Of a DNA stretch of 24,869 bases, positions 1-8,962 are shown one piece after another. The notes below the pieces were generated by a model, which saw only the letters and a program-made list of their open reading frames with translations, was not told the DNA's origin and did not search any database. Source of the DNA: Isotricha intestinalis (taxonomy: Eukaryota > Ciliophora > Litostomatea > Vestibuliferida > Isotrichidae); assembly GCA_023807065.1 (NCBI GenBank), contig JAJJLU010003907.1, positions 1 to 24,869 on the forward strand, given 5' to 3'. Position 1 is the first letter of the stretch; each line of letters starts with the position of its first letter. The translations under genes and the position numbers were made by a program.

Positions 1-2
1 TA

Positions 3-416
3 AGTGATATTCATAATAATTTAATATTAAATTTTTATAGAACAGGAAAAAGAAAATTCCTAGATACAATAAATAATATATTAAGTCTTCATAAAAATCA
101 AACTTTAATAAATATAGATGTTTCTTCCTAATTTAGAATATGAATTAATGTTTATAGGATTAATAAAAAATTCTTTTTCAAATTAAATTTAGATTCAGAA
201 AATGATAAATCAAGAAAATTCAAAGTTACAAATAGAAGGATACATTTTGTTATAGGTTCAATAGATAATATATTAAAAAATGAATCAAAAAATAAAAATG
301 ATTTAAGTTCTTCTTCAAGAAGTAAAACTCAATCAAGAATAAATAGAAGTAAATTAATTTCTTAAAATTCAAATAGAATGGACACAACAACAGGTTTTCA
401 AAAATGGAAGAAATAA
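3..416 (+). pseudogene. 3' part of a decayed hydrophilic gene
   Basis: One frame (codons starting at 3, 6, 9...) is protein-like from the window edge to the TAA at 414. It is broken by TAA at 129, TGA at 141 and TAA at 363. The readable part is Ser/Arg/Asn-rich, with a run like SSSSRSKTQSRINRSK near the end and a C-terminus TTGFQKWKK. No ATG-initiated frame explains it, and the family is not recognised. TAA 363 stands where Gln would fit. I considered a short GT-AG intron around 120-157, but the joins tried did not restore the frame. The rest of the gap up to 551 shows nothing else. Confidence 0.4.
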
Positions 417-551
417 TGTAAATGGAAATAAAGTTATTGTATATAAATTTAATGATACTGTTTTATTTATTTAGATAAATATTTAGATATTATGCATATT
501 AATTTTTTTGCTTTAGTTAATTTTTTTGGGTTAAAAAATCCTTAAAATCAA

Positions 552-1649
552 TTATTCAAATTCAACATGATAAGCTTCACATTCAATAACTGTAAAATTA
601 CTATTTCCTCCATTAAACTCATTTTTTTCTCCTCCTGAATATGAATGTGGGAAACTACAACCTGAATTTGAAGTTTTAAATTGATCATTAATATAAAAAT
701 CACATCCTCCACCAAAAGCAAAGTAATTACTATAAGTATAAATAGCATATTGAGCTTGAGTAATATTATATTTCTTTTTTTTATCAATAGAAAATATAAA
801 TGCTTTTTCATCTTTTTTATAATTATTTGTATTTTGAAAATTTAATGTTGTATATCCTCCAAATCTATATCCATAATTTGATTTAATAATAATTAAAATT
901 GATGATTTATTTGATACTTTATTATAAAATGTTGATGTTCTATCTCCATCTCTTGAACTTTGAAATAATAATGTTAATTTAATATTACTTTTTGGGTTAA
1001 TCCATTTTAAAATTAGTTCTTTTTCATCATTTTCAGAAATTATTTTTGATTCTAAGAAATTTTTTTGAATAATATTTTCTATTCTTAATTTTTCTTCTTG
1101 TATTGGTTTAATTATTTCATTTATTTCTTGAATTTTTAATTTTAATTCATTTATTTCTTTTTTTAATTCCACATTTTCATTTTTTAATTCCATATTTTCA
1201 TTTTTTAAATAATTAACAGTTTCACATAGGAATTCTATTGTAGTCTCAACATCATTTTTTTGTTTTAATAATTCAAGAGTGAAATCTTTAAAATTAAGAA
1301 TTTTAATTTTAAAAGTTATTTGTAAAGAAGATGATGTAGTATTAATTATAATTTCTTTTTTTTCAATTTGATTTATTAATTCAGGAAGAGAATCTTCAAT
1401 ATTATCATAAATGATAAAAAATCTTGAAATTTTTTCTAAATCTTTTTTTGAATATTTCATTTCATATTTATTTGATGGAATTGAATTAATTTCTAAACAA
1501 GTTATATTTAAATTATTATTTTCATATTTTAAAGTTAATTTATAATTTTTTTTATCATATTGTAAATTAATTGAATGTATTTTTTGATTAGGAATTGGAG
1601 TTGGTGCATCTACCATGTCTATTAATAAATAATAAAATATATTTTTCAA
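552..1649 (-). CDS. TLDc-domain protein with coiled coil
   Basis: A 365-residue protein. Residues about 25-130 form a beta-rich N-terminal region of a kind often found before coiled coils in protist proteins. Residues about 135-200 are a coiled coil with the repeats KNENMELKNENVELKKEINEL. Residues about 205-362 match the TLDc fold: LLFQSSRDGD (228-236), FYNKVSNKSSILIIIKS, YRFGGYTT (261-268), KAFIFSID (282-289), AIYTYSNYFAFGGGCDFYI (302-320) and a C-terminal FTVIECEAYHVEF. TLDc proteins act in oxidation resistance and in V-ATPase regulation in animals; protists have many divergent members, so the substrate or partner here is unknown. There is no signal peptide or TM segment, so it is probably cytosolic. 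The start may instead be Met12 (MVDAPTP), since residues 1-11 look like translated AT-rich leader. The stop is TAA. Confidence 0.9.
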   Translation of the reverse strand: MKNIFYYLLIDMVDAPTPIPNQKIHSINLQYDKKNYKLTLKYENNNLNITCLEINSIPSNKYEMKYSKKDLEKISRFFIIYDNIEDSLPELINQIEKKEIIINTTSSSLQITFKIKILNFKDFTLELLKQKNDVETTIEFLCETVNYLKNENMELKNENVELKKEINELKLKIQEINEIIKPIQEEKLRIENIIQKNFLESKIISENDEKELILKWINPKSNIKLTLLFQSSRDGDRTSTFYNKVSNKSSILIIIKSNYGYRFGGYTTLNFQNTNNYKKDEKAFIFSIDKKKKYNITQAQYAIYTYSNYFAFGGGCDFYINDQFKTSNSGCSFPHSYSGGEKNEFNGGNSNFTVIECEAYHVEFE

Positions 1650-1779
1650 TAAAAAAGTTATTTATTTTATTCTTTTATTTTGGATAAAAATATTTTTTTT
1701 TCTTGAATTATATTCTTTTTAAAAAAATAGTTAAAATCTTAATAATAAAATAGAAGACTCAAATTTAAAATAAAAATAA

Positions 1780-2067
1780 TTTATTTTTAGTAAATCTTCT
1801 AATTTTTTATTTCATCCTAATCAAATATCAAATTTTAGTTGTTAAGAATTAGAATGTTATTTAATTCCTGAAATATCATTAAATTATAATGATAATATTG
1901 AAAATAAAATTAAAATATATTATAAATGTGAAAATAATCATAAAGGAATAATTTCATTAAATGATTGTTTACTAAAAGTAATAGATAATGATAATAATTC
2001 TCATTTACAAAAAGATAAAACTTCATTTACTCCATATTTTATTTATAAGTATATTTTTTTATTTTAA
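1780..2067 (+). pseudogene. Fragment of decayed Cys/His-containing protein
   Basis: The plus-strand frame from 1780 to TAA 2065 has one internal stop (TAA at 1843) and otherwise reads as protein. It contains a Cys pair before IPEISLNYND and then KIYYKCENNHKGIISLNDCLLK. The C..C...IPEI...Y.C..NH.G.I.L spacing suggests a small zinc-binding module seen in protist proteins, but I cannot name the family. There is no ATG upstream and the frame is closed by TAA at 1777, so the 5' end is missing. It converges on the decayed Rab gene. Confidence 0.45.
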
Positions 2068-2091
2068 ATATTTAAAATTAAAATTTAAATA

Positions 2092-2373
2092 TTATTTAAC
2101 CTTTATTATCACTTTATATTTTTCTTTATTTTGCTCTAAACCTTTTTTCCTAATTCTTTTTATTTTTTTAAATTGGTCCCGTTGTATCATATAATAACAA
2201 AACAATTTTTATTCACTTTATTGTTATGTTTTTACTATGGAAATCTAATCCTATTGTTGCTTGGTATTCTTGTTCAAATTTATCTATCCTCTGAAAAACG
2301 CTTTAATATTGATGATTTTCCTACTCCTTAATCTCTTAAAAATATTATTTTATATTTTTATTTCTTCTGTCAT
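2092..2373 (-). pseudogene. Decayed Rab-family small GTPase
   Basis: Minus strand from ATG at 2373. The start reads MTEEIKI; after a shift the frame gives KIIFLRD, a TAA, then the P-loop GVGKSSILKRFSED (P-loop codons 2310-2327). After another one-base shift it gives DKFEQEYQATIGLDFHSKN (switch I with ATIGLDF), a TGA, then IVLLLYDTTGP, equivalent to the WDTAGQ of switch II (2174-2188). Downstream, only a lysine-rich frame to 2092 remains. The order and spacing are those of a Rab (Rab6-like switch I) cut to about its first 90 residues. Several frame breaks and stops make it non-functional. G2-G5 nucleotide motifs beyond switch II were not found. Confidence 0.8.
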
Positions 2374-2438
2374 TTTTCCTTTGAAATTTAAATTTTTAAT
2401 TATAATATTTTATAATTTTAAATATTAAATAATTAATA

Positions 2439-2663
2439 TTATAATTCAGGTATATTATCTAAAATATCTTGTCTTTTATATTCATCATTAGTATTTTTAG
2501 CTTTATAAAATTGATAAGAATAATAACCTCCTGGAATAATTACAATACCTCCTAGAATCCAAAACATAATTCCTCCTCCTGGAATTGCATCTGCAATTGC
2601 ATTTATAAATTCTAATATTATTAATATTAAACTTATTTTTATATAAATTTCAAATTTTTGTCT
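2439..2663 (-). pseudogene. 5'-truncated TMEM230-like membrane protein
   Basis: An uninterrupted minus-strand frame of 74 residues ending in TAA (2439-2441). It has a first hydrophobic segment IKISLILIILEF, a second GGIMFWILGGIVIIPGGYYS, then YQFYKAK and an acidic tail ending RQDILDNIPEL. The pattern of two TM helices, IPG.Y, then a Y.AYKG...DDIPDF-like tail fits the TMEM230/TMEM134 (DUF872) family, which acts in vesicle traffic. The N-terminal 40 or so residues are missing: the frame is closed by TAA at 2667-2669, and the minus strand has no ATG between 2664 and about 3000. A splice acceptor (ATATAG) at 2662-2666 is possible, but no start exon exists nearby. It is either a pseudogene or the last exon of a gene with a distant first exon. 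Confidence 0.6.
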
Positions 2664-2743
2664 ATATTATATTATTTCAAATAATTTATTTATAAATTGA
2701 AAAATATTTTATTATCAATACAAAATTTGTTATTCAAAAAATA

Positions 2744-2951
2744 ATGAATAAAAGATTAAACAATTTAAAAACAATAAAAATATAATTGTCAAAAATATTA
2801 AATAAAAAAATCAAAAAAATAAATTAATAGATTTAGAAATTATGCAGATAAGTTAAAAAATGATGAAAGATTTAATAAAAATAATATAAAGAATTTTGAA
2901 GAAAATTCTGATTCTTTAGTATTAATTATTAGTGAAGTTTTAGATAAATGA
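2744..2951 (+). pseudogene. Small decayed hydrophilic frame
   Basis: A plus-strand start MNKRLNNLKTIKI (ATG 2744) is followed by TAA. One base shift later, the frame open from 2823 reads NYADKLKNDERFNKNN, then KNFEENSDSLVLIISEVLDK, and stops with TGA at 2949. Composition is protein-like (Asn, Lys, Glu, Asp), unlike random AT-rich DNA, but the family is unknown. It lies head-to-head with the TMEM230-like fragment and ends just before the larger minus-strand pseudogene. Confidence 0.3.
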
Positions 2952-2960
2952 GGAATAATA

Positions 2961-4338
2961 TTATATAGTAAATAATTTATTAAATTCAATAATTGAATAG
3001 GATAAAAAAGAATCAATTAGATTTTTAATTATTTTCTGTTTTGGTTTATTATTATTTATTATATTTTCAATTTCATATTTTTTATTATTTATTATATTAA
3101 TTAGAAATTTAGTTTTTATATATGATCCATCTGTAAATAAAATAAATATTTTTTCATTATTATTCTCTAATCCATAATCTTTACATAATGAAATGAATTT
3201 ATTGTCTGCTTTTTGTTTATAATTATTAAATTCTTTTATAATATTAATATTATTGAAATGTTGAGATATTTTTTGACTTGCATTATTAATTATATTTTGA
3301 GATATTTCTCCTATTATTTCATAATTTTCATTATCCTTTAAATTTAGATTTTCAAAGAAAAAAAATTATTTGGGAATTTTTCATGAATTTTAAAAAATTC
3401 TTTTCCAGATATATTTGATATATATGAATCTATTTGAAAATCATTTATTTTTCTTTCTTTATCAAGTTTTGAAAAATGAATTTATTTTATCAGAATTTTT
3501 ATGATTAAATTTTCAACTTTAATATTTCTATTTAACGAAATATTACAAATTAATTCAAAAGTTTTATTAGCAATAGATTCAGAAGATTCTCCTCCAATTT
3601 TTTCTTTGTTAAATATATATAATAAATCATCATTATTTTCTTTAACCATTATTTCTAAATCTTCATTGTCTTTTCCAATCCAAGATATTAGACTTTCACT
3701 TTTAGATGATAATTCTGATTTTTTACTATTTAAGGAACTAGAAAATCCCTCTTTTTTTGGAACTTCATCATTTAAAGAAGTACTAGAAATATTTTTTTTT
3801 GTTCATTTATATTATCATATGAACATAAATTTATATTTTTTTCTTTTTTTTGTATTATATCTTCAAATGATTTATAATTATACCCTAAGTTTTTATTTTT
3901 ATAGTATCTATTCTAATAAAATATTATTTTGTTCTTACTTTTCTGAAAATTAGGAATAATGATGCATTATTTTTATTATTTGGTTCACTTTTCACATTAA
4001 TTATATTTAAGTTATCTTCTTTATCCTTTTTAGTGATGTTGGAATGATCTTTTTTAGAAGATTTTTTTAATTTAAGGAAATAACAATCTAAGAAAGTTCC
4101 CTTATTATAAAAATAATGAATTTTTTTATAAAATATAAAGGATTTGAATATCCTTCATTTATTTTTTCTATTCAAAAATTCATCATATTCATTATATATT
4201 CAATTATCTTTAAGAATTTCATTTCCATCTATTTCAAAATTTTTAATTTCTAACAATAACTTCATTTTTAGCTTCATTTTCTGAACAAAATTTTATTTCA
4301 TTGAATGATGATGTTTTTTGGGTTATTTTTTCCATCAT
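2961..4338 (-). pseudogene. Large decayed gene of about 450 codons, family unknown
   Basis: Minus strand. It starts at ATG-ATG (4338) with MMEKITQKTSSFNEIKF and can be followed to TAA at 2961 in blocks of clear coding character. The blocks are EIKNFEIDGNEILKDN, then a Ser/Lys-rich middle (SLNSKKSELSSKSES), then FNKEKIGGESSESIANKTFE, then ISGKEFFKIHEKFPNN, then NYEIIGEISQNIINNASQK, then EKIFILFTDGSYIKTKF. Breaks include a frame shift soon after codon 28, two TGAs, a TAA, a shift at an A9 run (3792-3800), a TAA in the NLIIKILIK block, and a shift at a T8 run (3358-3365, minus). The C-terminal block of about 135 codons is fully open. The family is not recognised. The plus-strand frame at 3501-3953 is only its antisense shadow. 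Confidence 0.65.
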
Positions 4339-4701
4339 AAAATTTTATAATATTTTTATTGATTTTGGTAATATATTTTTTTTAATTTTTATCCACATGA
4401 ATTTATCAATGAATTAAAAAATACAAATTTAAAAATTAAATATTTTATGATCTAAATATATTTATTTATATATATATTCTTTATTATTGATAGAAATTAA
4501 CTTTATTATTTTAAAATATAAAAGAAAATTCTTAAGGAAATATATAATTATTATAATATAATAATTAAGTTTCAAAAACAAATTTATTTTTTTTCTTATT
4601 TATTTCTAATAAAATATTATTTTAAAAAGAATGACAAATAAATAGGAAATTTATTTAATTATATTTTTTATTTATATATAAGAATTATTATATTAAAATT
4701 T
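4339..4701. other. Spacer containing repeat copy A
   Basis: No protein-like frame was seen. The spacer holds one copy of a dispersed repeat (see the repeat entry), the 3' flank of the coiled-coil gene and the 5' flank of the decayed gene. Confidence 0.5.
4459..4577 (+). repeat. Dispersed intergenic repeat, copy A
   Basis: About 115 bp matching 13216-13335 in the same orientation. Shared blocks include CTTTATTATTGATAG, CTTTATTATT, AAATATAAA, AAGGAAATATATAAT, ATAATATAATAAT and TTTTCAAAA, in the same order with only small gaps. Both copies lie about 100-150 bp past the stop of a minus-strand gene. Its nature (short mobile element remnant, 3' processing element or duplication relic) is unknown. 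Confidence 0.6.
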
Positions 4702-6561
4702 TTATTCTTCATTTTGGAATAATATTATTAATTTATTTAAGGAATCATGGTCAGATGTTTTTGTTAATAAATGTTGTTTTGTATGATAAACATCAAAAGA
4801 AGAACTTGTTCTATAATTTCTTTTATATTGAATTACTTTAATTTCTTTATGATGAATATAATTTTTTATTTTATTTAATTTTTTTTCATTTATTAAATAT
4901 CTTTGTTCTTTTAAATTATTAACTCTTTTTAGATTATGTAAAAATGAAATTGTTTTTTCTATTGTTTTATGATTATCTTTTATTTTATCTAAAATATTAA
5001 TTTTTTTAATTAATCGGTCTATCATATTTTCTATATTATAAATTATATGTTTTGTACTTTCTAAAATTTTTTCTAATTTATAATCTTCCGGATTTTGCAA
5101 AATTTTTATTATTTTTTTTGCATATTCATTATTTATATTAGGGAAAAATTCCGGTAAAGAAAAATAAATATTTTTAAATAATAAATATATATAATAAAAC
5201 ATATATGAATTTTCTCTTTTAAAATTTAAATCTCTTTTATATTTTTCAAATTTTAATTTCATTATTTTTGAATCAATTAATGATTCTATTTCTTTTTTTT
5301 CCTTTTTTTTCTTTATTTTTTTCTTTTTTAAATAATTTATTTCTTTAATTTTCTCTTCATATTCTTTTTTAAGTTCTAATAAAATTTCTTCCAAAGAATT
5401 TATTATTTTTAAATGCTCAAAATATATTTCATTACAATTTTTCATTTCTTCATTTAATATTTTTTTCAAATTAAAAACTTCATTTTGTTTGTGATTAAAT
5501 TCATTAACTAAAATAATATTTTTTTGTTCTAAATTATTAAAAATTAAATAAAACTCATCAATATTATTAAAAATAGGATTAAATTGATTTAAATAATGAT
5601 CAAATTTACTTTTATTTCTTTTAGGAGAATTAGTTACACTATAAATTGAAGGTTGTTTTTCAAATGGCATTAAATTAAACATTATAGAACTTCTTCTTTT
5701 TCTATTGTTTTTTTTTCTTTTAGGAGTTTTAGGATTATTTGTTTCGTTATTTTTAATTGGAGATAAACTATTAATATTATATTTATTTATATTATTATCA
5801 TAATAAAATGAAGAATTAATAAAATCTTCTGGTAAATGTAATATTTTTTCTTTTACACAAATAAGGAAATTTCTATAATTTATATATTGTATTTTTTTAT
5901 TTTTTAAAATATTAATTTTTGCATTTATTTTATGTATTTCAATGTACAATTCTGTTTTTTTCTTTTCTAAATTATATGTTTCTTCAATTTCATCATTTAT
6001 TTTTCTTCTTAAAAAAATTAAATAATCATCTAATTGTGGAATTTGATTTCTTATTAAATTATGATATTTATTTTTAGCAAAATATACTTTATCTTTTATT
6101 TCTATTTTCTTTTTATCTACTTTTTTTTTTGTTTTTTCTAAATTTTCATTTTCAGTTTTCATTATAAATTTTATTCTTCCTAATGAATTACTTGTTATAC
6201 AATAATTTCTTATACTTGAATTTTTATATGTTTGTAATAAATTTCCTATTTCAAAAGACAATTTATTTGTTCTTGTTTCTTCTAAAAAATTTGTATTTCT
6301 ACTATTTATATTTGGTTTAAAATTATCATAATCATTTGAAAGTTTACTAATATCTAAAGATTTAATTAACTTTCTTTGTAAATTAGTTCTATGAAAATGA
6401 TTAATATAATTTGAATCTTTATATAATCGAATTCTTGGTTTAAATATTGAATTAATTTTACTTGAATTTAATTTACTTGCTGTTGTTGATAATGAAAAAT
6501 TATTTAAAGAAAAATTTTTTCCAGGAGAAAAACTAATTTTCTTAAGATGATACATTTTCAT
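4702..6561 (-). CDS. Basic coiled-coil cytoskeletal-type protein
   Basis: A 619-residue protein of unknown family. Residues 1-130 are Ser/Asn-rich and probably unstructured (SLSTTASKLNSSK). Residues about 135-245 form a coiled coil (KKKVDKKKIEIKDKVYFAK ... NLEKKKTELYIEIHKINAK) ending in the motif YRNFLICVKEKILHLPEDF. Residues about 270-310 are a basic linker (PKTPKRKKNNRKRRSS). A second coiled coil at about 330-440 includes a Lys-rich stretch KKKKIKKKKEKKEIE, and a third helical region runs about 480-590. There is no signal peptide or TM segment. This layout resembles axonemal and basal-body CCDC/CFAP proteins, which are numerous in ciliates, but no signature proves it. The TAA stop follows NEE. 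Confidence 0.88.
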   Translation of the reverse strand: MKMYHLKKISFSPGKNFSLNNFSLSTTASKLNSSKINSIFKPRIRLYKDSNYINHFHRTNLQRKLIKSLDISKLSNDYDNFKPNINSRNTNFLEETRTNKLSFEIGNLLQTYKNSSIRNYCITSNSLGRIKFIMKTENENLEKTKKKVDKKKIEIKDKVYFAKNKYHNLIRNQIPQLDDYLIFLRRKINDEIEETYNLEKKKTELYIEIHKINAKINILKNKKIQYINYRNFLICVKEKILHLPEDFINSSFYYDNNINKYNINSLSPIKNNETNNPKTPKRKKNNRKRRSSIMFNLMPFEKQPSIYSVTNSPKRNKSKFDHYLNQFNPIFNNIDEFYLIFNNLEQKNIILVNEFNHKQNEVFNLKKILNEEMKNCNEIYFEHLKIINSLEEILLELKKEYEEKIKEINYLKKKKIKKKKEKKEIESLIDSKIMKLKFEKYKRDLNFKRENSYMFYYIYLLFKNIYFSLPEFFPNINNEYAKKIIKILQNPEDYKLEKILESTKHIIYNIENMIDRLIKKINILDKIKDNHKTIEKTISFLHNLKRVNNLKEQRYLINEKKLNKIKNYIHHKEIKVIQYKRNYRTSSSFDVYHTKQHLLTKTSDHDSLNKLIILFQNEE

Positions 6562-6677
6562 TTTAAAAAAATACCAAAAATAATAATATTTAAAAAAATT
6601 TAAATATTTAATTTATATAACTTAATCAAGTTACCAAATATTTACTTTTTTTTTTAACATATTTTTTATGCATATTT

Positions 6678-7015
6678 TTAATTTCTCATTTCTTTTTTGC
6701 AATTGTAGTAAATATAATGAAAAAGTTTAGGAGCTTTATAGTTTAAAAATTCAAACTATTTAATATATTCTCACCTTTCATTATTAAATAAATATATTCT
6801 TTTACCTTTATTTCCATTAAAAACAATAATATTATAATCATCATTAATGAAAACTTTATAAATTTTATTAATTATTATATCTATATTCAAAATAATATTT
6901 TCACCACACAAAAAAGTATCTAATAATACTTCATCAAAAATAATATTAAATATTTATTATTCAATTCTTCTAATTATTTTATTTCTATTTTTTACTCTTG
7001 GTATCTATCTTCCAT
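6678..7015 (-). pseudogene. Decayed small gene
   Basis: Minus strand from ATG 7015: MEDRYQE, TAA, KIEIK, TAA, LEELNNKYL. After a shift there is an open block from 6953 reading IIFDEVLLDTFLCGE, then INKIYKVFINDDYNIIVF and GKRIYLFNNER. TGA (6771) and TAG follow, and the same frame continues FEFLNYKAPKLFHYIYYN to TAA at 6678. Both TAAs in the hydrophilic start would fit Gln and the TGA would fit Trp. The family is not recognised. Confidence 0.4.
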
Positions 7016-7036
7016 TATTTTGATTTTATTTCTAAG

Positions 7037-7056
7037 ATATCAATATTTATTGATAT
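7037..7056. repeat. 20-bp AT palindrome
   Basis: Two perfect 9-bp arms (ATATCAATA and TATTGATAT) flank a TT centre. It lies in the otherwise empty 3' flank of the gene ending at 7315 (spacer 7016-7314). Function is unknown; it may be chance in such AT-rich DNA. Confidence 0.35.
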
Positions 7057-7314
7057 TTTCGTATTTTTTTGATACCTTTTATTATCATGTGTTCACTTAA
7101 ATAATGAGGATTGTTTTATTTATTGTAAATTTTTTATGAAGGACATTCATTCTTTAATCAATTTGATACATTAATTATTTATAATGAAATGAATAATAAA
7201 TATACCCTTATTTATTTAAAATATATAAATTAAATATAAATAAAATATTATATATGAGAAATTAAGAATAAATTAAAAATACAAAAAACAAAAAAATAAA
7301 AAGTATTTTTAATC

Positions 7315-8901
7315 TTATTTATTATCATGATTAAAACAAATATGTTTTTTTCTTTTAATAATTTTATGTTCTTTTTCATCTTTAAAAACATTATGTTTTA
7401 AATATATATTTTGAATGAATTCATCATCTAAAAAAGATTTATCATTAAATAATTCATGAGCCATTTTAATAATCATTTGTTTTTCATTTTCAGGAACAAT
7501 TTGTTTACCTAAGTCTTTTTCTAAAGAAATAGTTTCATTAGCTAATTTATTAAAATTTTTATTTCTTTTATGTCTTTCAGAATTTCTTTGAAATTCATTA
7601 TTAATATAATATCTTTTATTTAACATTCTATCATCATGTAATATTTTTTTTAAAGTTTCATTTAATATTTTTTTTCCTTTTGCACCTAAAAATTTTCCTA
7701 CTTTTTTCGAATTCTTTATTGTCAATTCTACTTCATTTATTTCTTTATTTTTCTTTTGTTCAAATTTCATTTCTTTATTTATTTTATCGATGTCAATATT
7801 ACTTTTTTTAATATTAAATATATTAATAGAATTACTTTTTTTTAAATATTTGTTTCTTAAATTTAAACATTCATTAATTGCAATTTTATTTATATTATTA
7901 ATATAATTTACAATAACATTTCTTTTTCCTTTATTTTTATTTATTAATTTTTTATTCAAATGTATTTCATAAGAAGAAGGAGAAGAAGATAAAGTTTTAA
8001 AACTATTAAAAGAAATTGAAGATACAGGTCTTTTACTTATATTACTTTTATTTTTTGATAACTCTTTTTTTTTATCTGTTGAACAAGTTAATTCATTTGA
8101 AGATTCAGAAATTATATTTCTTCTTCTAATTATTTGAGAAGATGAAAATAATATATTTTTTTTTTTTTTTAATGTTAATTCACTTTTATAATCTTTTATT
8201 AAATTTTCATATTTTTTTTCTTCTATATTATAACAATCTAAATATCTACTTTGTATGTTATTATATACTTGAGGTGTTTGATTATTTCTGAAAAATATAT
8301 TTGGACTTAAATTTCTTTTAGGTTCATAAACTTTATTTAATGATATTTTTTTATTTTGCTCATTCATTAATATTTCTTCTTTTAAATTATTTATTTTTTG
8401 AATTTGTAAAAATTTTTTTAATTTCTTTTTTGTATTTTCCATATCTTTATTATTTGTATAAAAATTATTTGTTAAGTCAAATTCACTTTTAAATTTTTTT
8501 AAATCAATTTCTTTTCTCTTTTCCTTTAATTTTAAATATTCTAAACAAACATCTTTTTTTTCATATTTTTTTTTCTTTTTTTTTTTTTCTAATTCTTCTA
8601 TTTCTTCATAACAATCATAATCTTGTAATAATTTCTGGGATTTTTTAATAGTATTTGATAATAATTTTGAAGTATTATATCCATCAATATCTATTTTTCT
8701 CATTGATAAATTCGTTGAAATAGAAGAATTATTTATCATTAATCGTTTAATTTTTGACATTGTGAAAAGTAACTCTTTCATCCTTTGACTATTAATATAA
8801 GAATAGTAAGTAAATTTAGATAAAGCTTTTTTAGGTATATTAGCATTTCTTTCAAAATCTTTTATTTTATATTTATATTCATTTATCTCATTATATTTCA
8901 T
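7315..8901 (-). CDS. Lys/Asn-rich basic protein, unknown
   Basis: A 528-residue, strongly basic protein with no recognised domain. The start region (MKYNEINEYKYKIKDFERN) is helical. Residues about 100-185 form a charged helix with a poly-Lys run (LEKKKKKKKYEKKD). The middle (about 215-325) is Ser-rich and probably unstructured (RPVSSISFNSFKTLSSSPSS). The last 130 residues look more conserved: VGKFLGAKGKKILNETLKK, ILHDDRMLNKRYY, then MAHELFNDKSFLDDEFIQNI. There is no signal peptide or TM segment. It diverges from the coiled-coil gene at 8963 across a 61-bp gap, so the two may be co-expressed. A cytoskeletal or ciliary role is only a guess. Confidence 0.85.
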   Translation of the reverse strand: MKYNEINEYKYKIKDFERNANIPKKALSKFTYYSYINSQRMKELLFTMSKIKRLMINNSSISTNLSMRKIDIDGYNTSKLLSNTIKKSQKLLQDYDCYEEIEELEKKKKKKKYEKKDVCLEYLKLKEKRKEIDLKKFKSEFDLTNNFYTNNKDMENTKKKLKKFLQIQKINNLKEEILMNEQNKKISLNKVYEPKRNLSPNIFFRNNQTPQVYNNIQSRYLDCYNIEEKKYENLIKDYKSELTLKKKKNILFSSSQIIRRRNIISESSNELTCSTDKKKELSKNKSNISKRPVSSISFNSFKTLSSSPSSYEIHLNKKLINKNKGKRNVIVNYINNINKIAINECLNLRNKYLKKSNSINIFNIKKSNIDIDKINKEMKFEQKKNKEINEVELTIKNSKKVGKFLGAKGKKILNETLKKILHDDRMLNKRYYINNEFQRNSERHKRNKNFNKLANETISLEKDLGKQIVPENEKQMIIKMAHELFNDKSFLDDEFIQNIYLKHNVFKDEKEHKIIKRKKHICFNHDNK

Positions 8902-8962
8902 AAATATATTATTTATTTATAATATATAATGAGTAATAAATTTAAATTGTAAAATTAATTTA
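8902..8962. promoter_or_regulatory. Short divergent intergenic promoter region
   Basis: Only 61 bp separate the two ATGs (8901 minus, 8963 plus). The gap is almost pure A/T (one run TATTTATTTATAATATATAA). Any promoter and both 5' UTRs must fit here or overlap the coding starts. No specific binding motif was identified. Confidence 0.45.

Noticed and set aside
120..157. Short GT-AG intron restoring the frame at 3-416
   Set aside because: The joins tested still run into stops; decay is simpler.
548..811. 87-codon minus-strand frame, hydrophobic
   Set aside because: Out-of-frame shadow of the TLDc domain gene on the same strand.
1988..2194. 68-codon plus-strand frame
   Set aside because: Overlaps the end of a decayed gene and the antisense of the Rab remnant; its hydrophobicity comes from T-rich complement.
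3501..3953. 150-codon plus-strand frame
   Set aside because: Antisense shadow of the minus-strand pseudogene 2961-4338, whose reading shows far better protein character.
5283..5335. Pyrimidine-rich low-complexity tract
   Set aside because: It encodes the Lys-rich stretch of the coiled-coil gene, so it needs no separate explanation.
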